From Cephalopachus bancanus (Eukaryota > Chordata > Mammalia > Primates > Tarsiidae): 64,000 nt of DNA. The stretch is taken from assembly GCA_027257055.1 (NCBI GenBank), contig JAPVLO010000123.1, forward strand, positions 1,798,001-1,862,000. Direction: 5' to 3'. This document shows, piece after piece, positions 17,061 through 33,090 of this stretch (positions are counted from its first letter, which is position 1; each line of letters starts with the position of its first letter). The translations under genes and the position numbers were made by a program. The notes beneath the pieces were generated by a model. That model ran no database searches, was not told where the DNA came from, and was given only the letters and a program-made list of their open reading frames with translations.

Positions 17061-20000
17061 AAAAGAAAGAGGTCAACAAAGATGCTTCCCTTGGGCCTAA
17101 CATTAGCCTTCAACAGCTCTTTGCTGCTTACAATTTTTAAACAAAAACAAACATGAAGGTCAATCCTGGGAACAACAAAAAATGATACTGAAGGGAAGGT
17201 GTAATTCTATGGCCACCTTGTATGTCTGGAAGTGAAATGCTTCTGATTTTCAGTGATGACAAACAGTTTGCTTTTTCTACAAACATATTTAAAGTATGAA
17301 CATGTTAAGGGAAATAGTGGAAGTGGGAACAGAAATGTCAGGAATCCTTTAGTATCTGTTGTGAGGACAGGGACTGGGTTTCTTGGGGCTCTGCATATCC
17401 AGTGTGGATCCGTGAATGGGCAGAGGATACTCTCTGGGCCACCAGTCACGTGATCGCATCATTGATGAAAATAACACAGGACACACAGGTGAGCACATGG
17501 GGACTGTCTTATTTGCATGGAGGTAGAAAAATTTCAAGTGCTATAAAAAGACAACAAAATCACAGGTAATATGAGACACAACTTGTCGATTGCAGGACTA
17601 TTTTAAGTTCTTTGCATGTGTTAACCATTTTTTCCTGCCCCTCAGGCTCACAGTGGAGGAGCCTGAGCCACAGAGAGGTTGTGTTATCCCAGGTATAAGT
17701 GACAAAGCGGAGATTTGCACATGTGCATGCTGTCTGGATCACCATGCCTTCAACCTCACTTTATTTCATGTGAAAGATGAAGACACTGGAATCTGGCACA
17801 GAAGCAGAATTTGGAAGACCAATGTGCTGGTCGTCATATCCCTGTGCACAGCTTTGTGATTTCTGGATTCCAGCTCTCAGGTCAGGAACTCAGTTGGGCT
17901 AACTAACCAATGGCCCTCCCATGCTGAACTGGGAGGTGCAAGACTTAGAATCCAGTGACATTATGACCTGTCTGCTGTGGCCAGCTCATGAGGAAGCTCT
18001 AGCATATGTTCATTCAGATCTTGAATTCTGAGCATGTGACCTTGGGCAGGTTATTAGTATCTCTGCAAGCAGGATAGACTCACCGGTATTGCAATTCACT
18101 ATTTCTCTGCTTTGTGTGAAGATCAAATGACTTTTAGAGGAAGAAAACTTTTTCTCTGTGCAAATGCTGGCTCAGTGTCTTATCCTGTAGGGTTTTGTGC
18201 AAGAGGTCATTTACATGCCCTTGAGATCAGGTCCGTAAGAGTCCAGACATGAAATCCACAGTAATGTCTCTGTGCAGATGGGCTTTTCCAAAGGAGATGA
18301 ATGGGACCTAAAAGGATTCCCTCTCCAGAAAGTTTATGTGGACTAAATAAGCATAATGCCACTACTTAATACCCTCTATCCAATTGCCGGGCTACTATCA
18401 CATGTAATACCTACATAGAGATGTAAGCAGCTTTCTGCAAAGGAGAAAATGGTTGCTCAGAGTGGTCCAGTCACTTGCTCAGGACACACAGTCATTAAGT
18501 GGTGTTGTTTGTGTGCTGTGACATAGGACTGCCTGACACCAAAACTCATGCTTTTGGCATAGGATGCCTTCCAAAATCTTCTCTTCACATTGGCCACTTC
18601 ACATTGGTCCAGATTGTTGGGCCACCTGACTCCTCTTTTTCTTTGAACATCAAACAGAAATTCCTTCAACATATAGCGAGAGGTACAACCCACTGCCATT
18701 AATCACAAGTCATCCAGGCCATTCTACTTCCATACCCTACAAACTGCAGAATCTGCCATGCCCTGGAGGATGGCATGGGCAGCCATGAAATACTTCATGG
18801 ATCCAATCCTAAAACACACTTCGTCTCACCTGGAAAATGCCACTTTGCTGATTTGAATTGATCAAGTCTGTAATTTGAAGGAGGAGAAAATTTAGCCTGA
18901 CCCTAGAGGAACTTCCAAAAATGTAAAGCCTAGTCACAACAGGAACCTCCCACTGGTCAGCAAGTATCCTTTTAGTGGACTGGGCAGGCCAAGCCTGAGG
19001 GTTCCTTGTGGGTGTCCTGGCCTGAGCTGTTCAAGGTGTGTGTCTGCACACTGGGGCTAGTCTGTTGTTTCCACTCTGCAATTCTCATCATTGATGAACA
19101 TATGTGCACAGATTGCAAAACTTACATTTCCAGGTACTTGTCATATATTTATAGAAATTTTCTAGTTAAATGTAACAAATGACTTATTATTTCTTGCTTA
19201 ATATAATTAGTATCATCTTATTTACCAAAATTTAGACTTGGAATATATAGGAAATAGAAGTATTACTTCACTTTGGAGTGTGAGAAGCCCCTTGTAAGAT
19301 TCAAGCAACTGAGAAGTTTGGTTTCACCTCCTGTCATCACTTTGAAACCTAAGACCTGATGAGGAACTGAAACTGGGCAGGAAAATCAGATAATAAAAAG
19401 GAGGGATGGGGGAATATCCATACCACAGTTGCCAAGAGACAGAAGTGGTCCTTGATGTCCCCTTCTTCCCCAAAGGTTCTGGCACATTGTTGTTCCATTT
19501 TGCATGAAATGAAACTCAGGGAGGCAGCCTGGCATCTCTGAGGGTACTCAGAGTGCTCCGGGACCGCCTGACACCAAAACCCATGCCCTCGGCACAGGCT
19601 GCCTTCCAAAACCCTCTCTTTACACAAGCCCCTGCAGGCTAGGATGGTCCTGACTCTTGGCGCCTACTTCTCTCTTTTTTTAAGATGCAATAAAAATTCC
19701 TTCATCAAATAGCCAGAGAGACTGAACTTTGCCATACATCGCAAGTCACTTGGGGCCTTACTCTTCCAGCAAACAACCACACCTTAGATTTAAAGATTGT
19801 GTTCATTTCTCCATAGAGACATAAATACTTCATCTGGAAACCTCGGTTCTTATCTTCCATCTTGCCCTGTTCCTGCTGGGCACTTCCATCCACATCCGAG
19901 TCACTCAGCTGCTTGAAGGCTCTGAAGCTGGAATTTGAAGGAAGAACTCATTTTGACTGGGCCTTGGGAGAAACTTCCATAGATTTAGTGTACAGTGATA

Positions 20001-20167
20001 ACATGGAGCTCTCAGGGGTAGAAGAGTCTCATTAGTGACACTGGGCAGACCCAGACTGAGAGTTTCCTTGGGATGGCCATGCCAGCACTGCTGAAGCTGT
20101 GATGCCCATACTGGTGCCAGTCTGGAAACTGTTTCCGGTCTGAAATGTGCACCCTAGAAAATTGTTT

Positions 20168-20478
20168 TTTTTGTTGTTGCTGTTTTGTTTTTGTTTTTTT
20201 TAAATTGGAGTTTCACTCTGTTGCCCAGACTGGAGTGCAGTGGTCACTCCCAGCCACTGCAGCCTCGACCTGCTGGGCTCCAGTGATCCTTCCGCCTCAG
20301 CCTTCCAAGTAGCCTGAACTACAGGCGTACGCTACCACGCCCGGCTACTTTTTTTGATTTATTGTAGAGACGAGGTCTCTCCAAGTTGCCTGGATGGGTC
20401 TACTCACGGTCTCAGGCAATCCACTCGCCTTGGCCTCCCAAAGTGCTGGGATTACAGACTGAGTTATTGAGCCAGGCC
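20168..20478 (-). repeat. Alu SINE, full-length dimer
   Basis: Antisense dimeric Alu starting in a T-rich run, with ctctgttgcccagactggag and ending gagccaggcc. The short direct repeat aaaattgtt flanks it. Paralogous sequence near 9235 has no Alu. Confidence 0.8.
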
Positions 20479-21002
20479 TAAAAATTGTTAATGTTTATAA
20501 TTATTTTGCTTTGTTAGTTATTTCATTTTTTATATTTATTGAAATATGCTTGTTTATTATAAGACTGGTTTTTCTATTTTGTGTTATTATTTTGTCATAT
20601 GAATGCATTTTATTTTCTCTTACCAAAGCTCAGGTCTGTAGCAGAAACACATGCCACTACATCATCTAGCAAATGCTCTTGTGTTTCTAGCTGAGGAACT
20701 GATGTTGAAATGGGGAGTCTGGCTTGCCTTAAGCCACTCAGTGTGTGAGTTGATTGGACATGGTCCCAGCACACAGGCTTTGAACTGTTAATGTCATCCC
20801 CCAGCCCAGGTCTGTTGGTATGTGGTCCCTTATTTCCAGAGAACAAAAAAGAAATCGGAGCCAAATAAAATCACCAACTTTTATTATCAATCATATATTT
20901 CACTTAAAAAAAATGTAGCAAATGAGTTAGAGTAGTATATAAATCAATAACCAGGATTGTACATGTCCTTCTATCTCCATCTGGGACCAGGGTGTCTCAG
21001 CA

Positions 21003-23612
<2,610 letters not shown>

Positions 23613-23687
23613 GTCGAGCCCAGGCGAGAGGGAGGAAGAGGCAGAAGGAAGGTAGGGGATTGGTGGAGCCCAGGAGGCGGCCATTTC

Positions 23688-23742
23688 CTTTACAGTCTGG
23701 GGAGGGAGCGGGCGCAGAGGACCCGCTCTGGCCTTTGCACCC
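23688..23742 (-). promoter_or_regulatory. Promoter elements of locus 5: TATA variant and two MRE cores
   Basis: The TATA position reads TGTAAAG (23688-23694). MRE cores are TGCGCCC (23710-23716, minus strand) and TGCACCC (23736-23742, plus strand), at the same spacing as in loci 7, 9 and 10. MTF-1 would bind such cores. The surrounding 23700-24130 is G+C- and CpG-rich. Confidence 0.6.
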
Positions 23743-24415
23743 GCATCGCGGAGAAGGTGACGCCAAGGTCTCTGGCTAGGCTGGGCGCAGCGGGCGGGCC
23801 AGGCGCAGGGTCTCAGTCACCGCTGGTGCACACCGCTAGGGCGACCTTTGGCGCGCTGGGGAGGGCGGGGCTGTGTGTCCGCGGGGCATGGCGACGCGGA
23901 GTCCTGCTGGCCCTTCCCAATTCCCCGAGATCGCTGCCACCCACACCCTGGGCGTTCCAGGAGCCCAAGGATCCTGTCTCGCCCCCAACCCCCAACTTCG
24001 CCTTTCTCGGGTGACTTGTGCAACCCCAACTCGTGTTCAGCGTCCTGGTCTGAAGGAGCTGCGGAGCAGAGGATGGAGGTGTGTGCAAAGAAATCGGCGG
24101 GCGCGATTTCTTTGGGGGGGGGGCGGGATGTGACCTTCGGAGTCCCACATTGCCTATCTCTGTCCCCACTGCAGTCCATCGCACACTTTTTCTCTTGACA
24201 GAGCAACGTGCCAGACACAGAGCTCTGCCTTGCTCCCTTCCACTCTCATTCCTGGGTGGATGTGTGAGCATATCTGTCCGGGTTGTACTTTCCTAAACCT
24301 CTGAGAACTTCTCCAGCAGAGGTGGTCCAGCCACTCCCAGACAGCAGTGCTGCCATGTGGGGTGTCTCAGAAGAGGGGTTTTTAGGTGACATGCAGACCC
24401 TACTTCAAATAAGAG

Positions 24416-24560
24416 AGCAAGCTGGCTGCAGTAACCAAAACCTGTAGTCACAGTTACTCTGGAGGCGGAGGCAGGAGGATCACTTGAGCTGCGGAAGTTG
24501 AGGTCCAGCATGGGTAATAGACTAAAAGAATGTCTGAAAATAAAAATAAAATTGAAAAGC
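24416..24560 (+). repeat. Alu-like monomer
   Basis: Single left-monomer Alu with aaacctgtagtcacag, ctctggaggcggaggcagga and a short A-rich tail. Copies at the same place in other B spacers (35426-35560 and 58308-58440) show it predates their duplication. Confidence 0.7.
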
Positions 24561-24740
24561 AAGACTGACTACTGCGTAACATTCAGTCTGTTCCAGTCCC
24601 GTTTTAATCTCATTCGTTCTGTGAACATCCCAACAATCCTAGAGGGAAATATTATTTATGAATCCGTTTTGCTCATGGAAGGACAACAACAGAGAGTTCA
24701 AATACCGTGCTCCTCATCACAGGGTTAAAAAGTTGTCACT

Positions 24741-25027
24741 GCTGGGCTCGGTGGCTCAGCCTGTAATCCCACGCCTTTGGGAGGCTGAGGTGAGTGGATT
24801 GCCCGAGCTCGCGGGTTCGAGACCCGCCTGGGCAGGCAAGACCTCATCTCTGCAATAAAAACAAAAAATTAGCCTGGCGTGGTAGTGCGCACCTGTTATT
24901 CTGGCTACTTGGAAGGCTGAGGCGGAAGGATCGCCGGAGCCCAGCAGGTCGAGGCTGTGGAGGGCGGGAGCGGCCACTGCACTCCAGTCTGGACGACAGA
25001 GTGAGACTCCAACTCAAAAAAAAAAAA
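24741..25027 (+). repeat. Alu SINE, full-length dimer, young
   Basis: Starts gctgggctcggtggctcagc and ends in a poly(A) run. It is flanked by aaaagttgtcact on both sides. The B spacers at about 35728 and 58608 have the uninterrupted empty site. Confidence 0.9.
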
Positions 25028-25604
25028 GTTGTCACTAATGTGAATTTAGTTAGCTTCTCAAGGGAAAGAAGCACCCATGATAAAGTCTTCCCGGGGCCCA
25101 AGTATTGTCTTCAACAACTCTCTATTGCTGGATGTCTTTTTAAACAGCCGGTCACCAGCTCTGCCATGGCCAGTGACAAAAGCAATCCATGAGTGTAACA
25201 TACACACACACACACATATAATTTTCTGGCTATCTTCTAAGGATGGAATAAGGATGCTTTTCATTGTTGATGATGACATAGAATTGGCTTTTCATGAAAA
25301 TACTTATAGAAAAATATTTCTCATTTTGATGTAGAATATTGAGTAAAATGTGGTGCAGGTGGTAGCAGAAATGACTGTTATTCCTCTGTATCTGACATGA
25401 GGCAAAGAATCTTCCTCACAGCTTCATACATGAGCGCTGATGGTAGTTTTGTGGGAAGAGTGACCGGCTGTCTGTGGACCAGAGATCCCATTTTCTTGTG
25501 GTAGATGAGAGAACGGGACACACAACCTAGCACACCAGGCCTGGCTGTTCTGTCTGTGTGTAAGCAAATATCTCCTAGGCTTTGTATAATGATGTTTTAA
25601 ATAA

Positions 25605-25800
25605 GCTGTAGCTTATATCCTAGACTATTTCCCCTTGCCAGAGTTTCTTTCGTGTGTTAAGTCATTTAATCCCACAAGCCAGTGGCAATTATTATGCTCC
25701 TTGTACAGTTGAGGAGACAGCCACAAGAGGTTGTGTCACCCAGCTAAAAGTGAGAGAGGTGGGATTTGCACCCATGCATGTTGACTGCAGCATCATTTCC
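25605..25800 (-). repeat. MIR-type SINE
   Basis: Antisense MIR motifs: ttaagtcatttaatcccaca, gttgaggagacag, cacccagctaaaagtgagag and gtgggatttgcaccca. Paralogous copies are at 36300-36480 and 59190-59360. Confidence 0.7.
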
Positions 25801-26446
25801 TCACCCACTGTTCTGTGCCCCCAAGTCACATGGAAGGTGAGGACACAGAAAATCTGGCATGGAGGCAGCAGTGGGGAGAGCAATGAGTTGGCAGTAAGAC
25901 CCCTTTGCATGTAGCTAGGTGACCTTTCAGGGTGTCAGTTTCCATCTCTCAAGGCAAGAAAGAGGTCCACATCATAGGGCCTTTGTACCTTTGAAGTGAG
26001 ATAGCAGGGTTTAGCATCTAGGGATGTAATGATCACCCAGCTGTAGCCAGGACGACAGGCCAGACAGTATGAGTGCATTTATCCCTTTACTTCTGTATTG
26101 TGTGACATTGGGCAGGTTGTTTAACTCTCTGGAAGACAACAAGGCACTTCAGCCCATGCACAGGTGATGTCCCAGTCATGAGGCATGTGACTGTTATTCA
26201 TGATACTGTGTGTCGATCAAATGACATGAATTATGGGAAAGGCTTCCACCCAAGTTCCAATGCTGGGCAGTGTGTCACTGAAGAGGACTTTCTGCAGGAG
26301 GACATCCACACTCCTTCTGGGACTGGGCCAACCTGGCAGCAATCTCATTTCTAGCATCCAGTCCAGAGCAATGCTTCCAAACCTATGAACCTTTCTCCAG
26401 GAACTAGTTGGGACTTACCAGGATTCTCTCTCTCAGAAGTTCATAT

Positions 26447-26755
26447 AGCTGGGCATGGTGGCTCATGCCTGTAAACCCAGCACTTTTGGAAGCCAAAGTG
26501 AGAGAATTCCTTAAGCCCAGGATTTCAAGAATATAGCCTAGGCAACATAATGAACTCATCTTTACTACTAATAATTTTTTAAAAAATGAACTGGTCATGG
26601 TGGTTTGGACTTATAGTCCTAGCCACATGGGAGGCTGAGAAGGGAGAATTGCTTGAGCCCAGGAGATCCAGGCTGTGATAATCCATTATTGTGCCACTGT
26701 ACTCCATTCTGGGAAACAGAGTAAGACCCTAACTCACAAAAATAAAATAACAGAA
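26447..26755 (+). repeat. Old Alu SINE
   Basis: Diverged dimeric Alu (ggcatggtggctcatgcctg ... ccattctgggaaacagagta). Paralogous copies at 38094-38362 and 60032-60305 occupy the same position, so it predates the B-spacer duplications. Confidence 0.75.
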
Positions 26756-28262
26756 AGAAAGTTTATATAGGCAGAGTGATCATGATGGTGTTTGCTTATT
26801 AAGGCCTAGCCAGGAGACAGGTCATGGTCTAATTTAATCCATACATAGACATAAAGTGTTCTTTGTACAAATGAGGAAATGGAAACCCAGGGAACTCAGC
26901 ACCTTGCCTGGGCCACACAGCCAGGAAGTGGAGAAGTGGACTCTGGACAAGGACTGCGAACCCCAAAGCACATCCACCTGGACAGGCAGCCTTCTTAAGT
27001 CTCCTCTTCAGAGGGAAGCAGTGGGGAGGCATGGTTATGACTTCTAGGCCACGGGGCTCATCCTCCTCTTTGAAACATCAAATAGTGTTTCCTCAACAAA
27101 TAGCCAATAGGACTAACAGTTGGCATTAATGAGACTCCCACGGCCTCACTCCTTCCTAATAAGGCACTGCCAAACCACAGATGCCGCCATCACCCCTGCA
27201 TGGGCAGACTTGAAGAATTTCACATGGAACCCATGATCACGTGAACTTCACCTTGCCGGGAAAATGCCCGGCGATTCCCTTCAAATCCTTAGTACTTTGA
27301 TGCTTGGAAGTAGTCACTGGCCGAAATTTGAAAAAGAAACCATTTAGCCGACTTTGGGAGGAACTTCCATACACTCAGAGTCAAGGCAGAACAGGGAGCT
27401 CTCAGGGGTCAGCGAGTATCCTGTCAGTGGCACTGAGCAGGCCAAGACTGACGAATGGCTCCATGTGGGAATGTCCTGGCCTGTGCTGCTCGAGGTGCCT
27501 GGGTCTGGTCTGCTGTTTCAGGTCTGCTATGCACATCATCGATGAACAGATATGCAGAGTTTGTAAGCTTTAATTTTCTTAAAATGTCTTCATATGTTTA
27601 AGGAAATTTTCCAGTTGAATCTAAAAATAGACTTTGTAATGAGAGTTTGATTTCATGATCTCCATAATTAATACTTTATTAACCAAAGTTTAGGTCTGCA
27701 AATAAAAAATAAGAAGCCGTCCCTTCACATGGAGTTTAAGAAGCCCCGTGGACAATTGAGACAACTGAGGAGGGGGCTTCCACTTACTATAAATGCTTTG
27801 AAGTCTAAAATTCTATGAGGAACTGAGGTTGTGCAGGGAATCAGACAATAAATGTGAGGGATGAAGAAGTTTCCGTGCCACCACTGACATGACAATGCGG
27901 CCATCCTGTGTGTCTCCCCCTTCTCTCAAATGATGTGCCATGATGCGATGCCAGTGTAACATCAGAGGAAGCTCAGGGAGGCTCTCTGGCTTGGCTGAGG
28001 GCACTCAGGTTGTCAGGGGCTCACAATCCATCCAGAGCCTTGGACTCTCACACCAGGTTCAATCCCTACTACTGCTTAATGGGTCCTGAGTCTCATATTT
28101 TCCAAAGCACAAAGGAAACCAGGGTCAGAAGAAAATCAACAACTTTTATCATCACTCACATATTTTATAGGAAATAAATGTAACAAAAGGGTCAAGGTTG
28201 ATTTAAAAAAATGCAGGTTATACACGTTGCTCCACCTCCACCTGGATCAGGATCTCCTGAAA

Positions 28263-29326
<1,064 letters not shown>

Positions 29327-29421
29327 CCTAGGCTTGGCTGAAGTTCCAGGAGAAAGGGAAGAGGCAGAAGGCTGGTGGGAAGCTGATGGGAAGCTGGTGG
29401 AGCCCAGGAGGCGGCTGCTCC

Positions 29422-29428
29422 CTTTATA
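29422..29428 (-). promoter_or_regulatory. TATA box of locus 6
   Basis: TATAAAG on the minus strand at the position conserved in the family. The usual gggYgca MRE site just upstream is absent. Confidence 0.6.
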
Positions 29429-30079
29429 GCCCTTGCTCCTATGCACCTTCCGTGGTGCCTGGCTGAGCTGTAGGCAGTGAGCTGGCTGGGCGCAGCGTCT
29501 CTGAGTGCCTCTGGGTGGTCCTGCTTGGGGGAGCCCTTTGGGCTGCCTTGGGGAGTGTCAAGCTGTGCGCCGATGGTTTCCTGCCACTCCCACACTTGAG
29601 GTTCTGGGAACCCACTCCCCGGTGCTCGTGGCAGCCAACCCTGTCCCAACTCGCTGTCCTTGACTTTTTCCAGGTCAGTGTGCAACCTCCGCCTAGCGCT
29701 CATGTCCCTGGATTGATCTTAGCAGGGAGGGCAGGAGGGAGTCCTGTGCAAAGGACAGACCTGGGTTATGACCTTGGTCTTCCCCTCCTCCCAGCTCAGC
29801 ACTGGGGTCCACACCCCTACCATCATCCTCCCTCTGGTTTCCCCTGTTCACAGCATCACAGTGAACTTGGTCGCCTCTCTTCCTTGAATCCTCCCATCTG
29901 AGGGGATGTGTGAGCGCATTTGTCTGGGTCCTACTTTGCATATTCCCCACAGCATGAGGAGACCTGAAGTAGTAGACATATATACATCATGTACATTTAC
30001 ACATACACACATGCATAATTTTCTATCTTCTTCATATGGAGCAAGACTGATTGTCACTTTCAGTGGTGGTCAAGAGTTT

Positions 30080-30140
30080 GCTTCACTCCCTCCCTCCCCC
30101 TCCTCCCTGTCTTCCTTCCTTCCTTCCTTCTTTATTTCTT
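30080..30140. repeat. Pyrimidine-rich microsatellite (TCCC/TTCC)n
   Basis: Simple C/T repeat at the same place in three C spacers (30080-30140, 45225-45435 and 50885-50985), each of different length. Confidence 0.85.
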
Positions 30141-30149
30141 TTCAGATGT

Positions 30150-30400
30150 CTTGCTCTGACAGGCTAGACTGCAGTGGCATGATCATAGCTCAATGGACCT
30201 TTAAACTCCTGACCTCAAGTGAGCCTCCTACCTAGGGCTCCTGAGCATTTGAGAGTATAATTGCTCACCACCATGTCTGGCTAATGACAAAAAAAATTTT
30301 TTTTTTTTTTTGGTAAAGGCAGTGTCACCTTTTGTAGCCCAGGTTGGTCTTGAACTCTTGGCCTCAATCAGTTCTCCTGCCTTGACCTCCCAAAGGGCAT
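30150..30400 (-). repeat. Old Alu SINE
   Basis: Diverged antisense Alu with cttgctctgacaggctagac and gtgtcaccttttgtagccca. Paralogs are at 45440-45655 and 51000-51225. Confidence 0.65.
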
Positions 30401-31559
30401 ACGTTTCCTTTCAATAAAATATATTTGAGAATATATTAATCATTTTAGTGTAAAATGTTAAGTAAAATATAGTGAAGGTGGTAGTAGAAATAACAGTCAT
30501 TCTGCATCTGAATGAGGCACAAAAACTTGCTCATAGCTTTGTTATTTGAGTGTTGACAGCACTTTTGTGGGAAGAGTGAATATTCTCTTTGACCACAGAT
30601 CCACATGGTCACATGGCAGATAAGAAAGAGAGGAGACACAGTTAAGCACACCAGGCTTGGTCGCTTGGTCTGTAAGTAAATATTTCCTATGCTGTGTAAA
30701 ATGACTGAAAGGCAATAGCTAATATGTAAACTACTTATCACTTCCCAGGCACCCTTCTAAGTTACTAAAATGATCAAATATTAGATCATACAAGCCAGAA
30801 GCTGTTATTATGCCATTGAGCCACAGAGAGATTGTGACATGCAGCTAAAAATGGCAGAGGTGGGATGTGAATCCATGCTGACTGACTCCATCACTACGTT
30901 CTCACCCACCACCCTGTGCCAACAAGTCATGTGGGAGATGAGGGCACTGAAAATTGCTCCACTGAGAGGAGTACTTAGTTGGCAGTCAGATTTCTCTGCA
31001 TAGCTGTGACCACTCTAGGCCCCAGGTCCTTTTTCTCAAGCCCAAAGCAAAACTGATCCATCAACAAAGGCCCTGACAGCTTTGACCTGACATAGGCAGG
31101 GTTTAACCTCCAGTGACACCATGAGCTGCCAGCTGAGGCCAAGGTGACAGGGCAGGTATATCACAGGTTCATTCGTCCATTTACTTTGGAGCTGTGTGAC
31201 CTTGGGCAAGTTGCTTAACTACTGTGGCAGACAACACAAGCACTCCAGCCTTCGACATATTTGCTGTCCTAGTTTGAGGCCTGTGGCTGGAATTCATGAG
31301 ATCTGCTGACATGAATGGTGGGAAAGAGCTATGTCTCTTCTAGTGCTGGGCAGCGTCTCATGGAAGAGGACATTCTGCACCCTCCACACTCCTCCTGGCA
31401 CCGAGTCAGCCAGGCTGCAGTTCCATTTCCAGCACACACTGCCGAACAATGCTTCCAGACCTCGATGTCTTTCTTTCTGGGAGCTCGCTGGGATGTCACT
31501 GGACTCATTCTCCAAGTAAGCCAGTGTAGCGAGAACGATCATGATTACTACAGCATGAG

Positions 31560-31805
31560 GGGACTTGCTACCCCTGCACTCGAGGTTCCGGGAACCCACT
31601 CCCCAGTGCTCATGGCAGCCAACCCTGTCCCCACTTGCTGTCCTTGGCTTTTTATGGGTCCATGTGCAACATCTGCCTAGCATTAATGTCCCTGGACTGA
31701 CCTGAGCAGGGAGGGCAGGAGGGAGTCGTGTGCAAAGGACAGACCTGGGTGGTGACTTTGGTCTTCCCCTCCTCCCAGCTCAGCACGGGTCCACACCCCC
31801 ACCAT
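31560..31805. repeat. Ectopic copy of an MT distal 5' flank
   Basis: About 245 bases closely match 44715-44960 and 29590-29830, including gggaacccactcccc and caggagggagtcgtgtgcaa. They lie inside C-spacer sequence that is continuous at 46795-46810 in the paralog. No MT exon accompanies the copy. Confidence 0.7.
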
Positions 31806-32794
31806 TAAACCTGAGCAATAAGCCAGGCCATTTTCTCTTCTAACTCCCACACTGAAATATCATCTTCTTTCTGTAAATGAGGAAATGGAAGCTCAGGGAA
31901 GTTGAGTTATTTGTGCAAGTCACATAGCCAGTAAGAGCTAAAGTTGGCTGTGAAAAACAGCAGCCTGTCACCAAAGACCATGTGCTTGGCACAGGATGCC
32001 TTCTGAACTCTCCCCTTCACAAGGAAGTAGTGGAACTGTGGTCCTGACTTCTAGGCTGTGAGACTCATTTTTCTCTTTGATGAACATTAAATAACACTTC
32101 CTCAACAAATAGCCAGGGGGACTAACATTTGTTATTCATGGGTCACCCAAGGCACACTCCTTCCTGCTGAATTCCACCTAACCCTCCACCATGAGCCCTG
32201 CTTTGGCAGACAGGAAATACTTCACTGGACCCCATGGTCATGTATTTTTTATCTAGAGGGCAATTTCCTTCAAATCCTTAGTCACTTTGGTAGTTTGAAG
32301 TAGGCAAGAGCTGGAAATGGACAGAAGAGAAAATTCAGCCTGAGCTTGGGTAGACTTCCAAAGATTTACAGCCAAGTCACAACAGGAAGCTCTCAGGGGC
32401 CAGAGAGTGTTCTGCCAGTGGCACTGGGCAGACCAAGTCTGTGGGTTCTTTGTAGGGATGCCCTGGCCTGTGCTACTGAAGACATGTGAGGTTCACACAC
32501 TGGGGGGTGTCTGCTGTTTCCTGTGTGCAGTGCACATCATTGATGAGCATTTGTGCAGGGGTCGTAATGTTTTAATTTTTCTGCAATTTCTTCATATAAT
32601 TATGTAAGTTTTTTCTGCCGAATCCAAAAGTGGATTTTGCACTTTGTCCTTGATTTTGTGATCTTCACATTTAGTATTATTTTATTGACCAAGGTTTAGA
32701 TCTGCAGTAAAGAAAAAATAGTCAGTGTTCCTAGTTTAAGAAGCCCAGTGTAGGATTTAAGAAGCTGAGGTGTTGGACTCCACCCCTGTAGTCA

Positions 32795-33090
32795 TTTTTT
32801 TTTTTTTTGGTCAAGGTCTGTCTGTTGTCCAGGCAGGAATGCAGTGGCATTCTCACCGCCAGCACAGTCTTTATCTGCTCAGTTTAGGGTGATCCTTTCA
32901 CCTCAGCCGTCAAGTAGCTGGAACCATGGATGCACGCCATTACACCTGGCTAAATTTTTTTAAAAATTTATTGTAGGTAAGAGATCTTGCCAAGTTGCCC
33001 AGTCTGCTCTTGAACCCCTCAGCTCAGGCAATCCTCTTGCCTGGGCCTCCCAAAGTGCTGAGATTACAGGTGTGATTCACTGCACCGGGC
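32795..33090 (-). repeat. Old Alu SINE
   Basis: Diverged antisense Alu (ggcaggaatgcagtggcatt ... gattcactgcaccgggc). The paralog at 48088-48385 is at the same place. Confidence 0.75.

Larger units (their letters stand above)
16115..20880. other. Chimeric A/E intergenic spacer between loci 4 and 5
   Basis: No gene is supported. About 16115-19553 is class A sequence parallel to 11200-14730. At about 19553 it switches to class E-like sequence parallel to 2200-3070. An A spacer is normally followed by an MT 3' UTR, so a whole MT copy is missing at the switch. Contents include a MIR-like copy at 18360-18500, a 41-base tandem duplication at 16996-17060 and an Alu at 20168-20478. Confidence 0.65.
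23743..28130. other. Class B intergenic spacer between loci 5 and 6
   Basis: No gene is supported. A CpG-rich MT 5' flank (to about 24130, including a G10 run near 24113) leads to a distal flank ending near 24410. Then come an Alu monomer (24416-24560), a young Alu (24741-25027), a short CA run (25199-25217), MIR-like blocks (25605-25800, 26085-26135 and 26795-26960) and an old Alu (26447-26755). It is collinear with 34960-39230 and 57700-61160. Confidence 0.7.
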
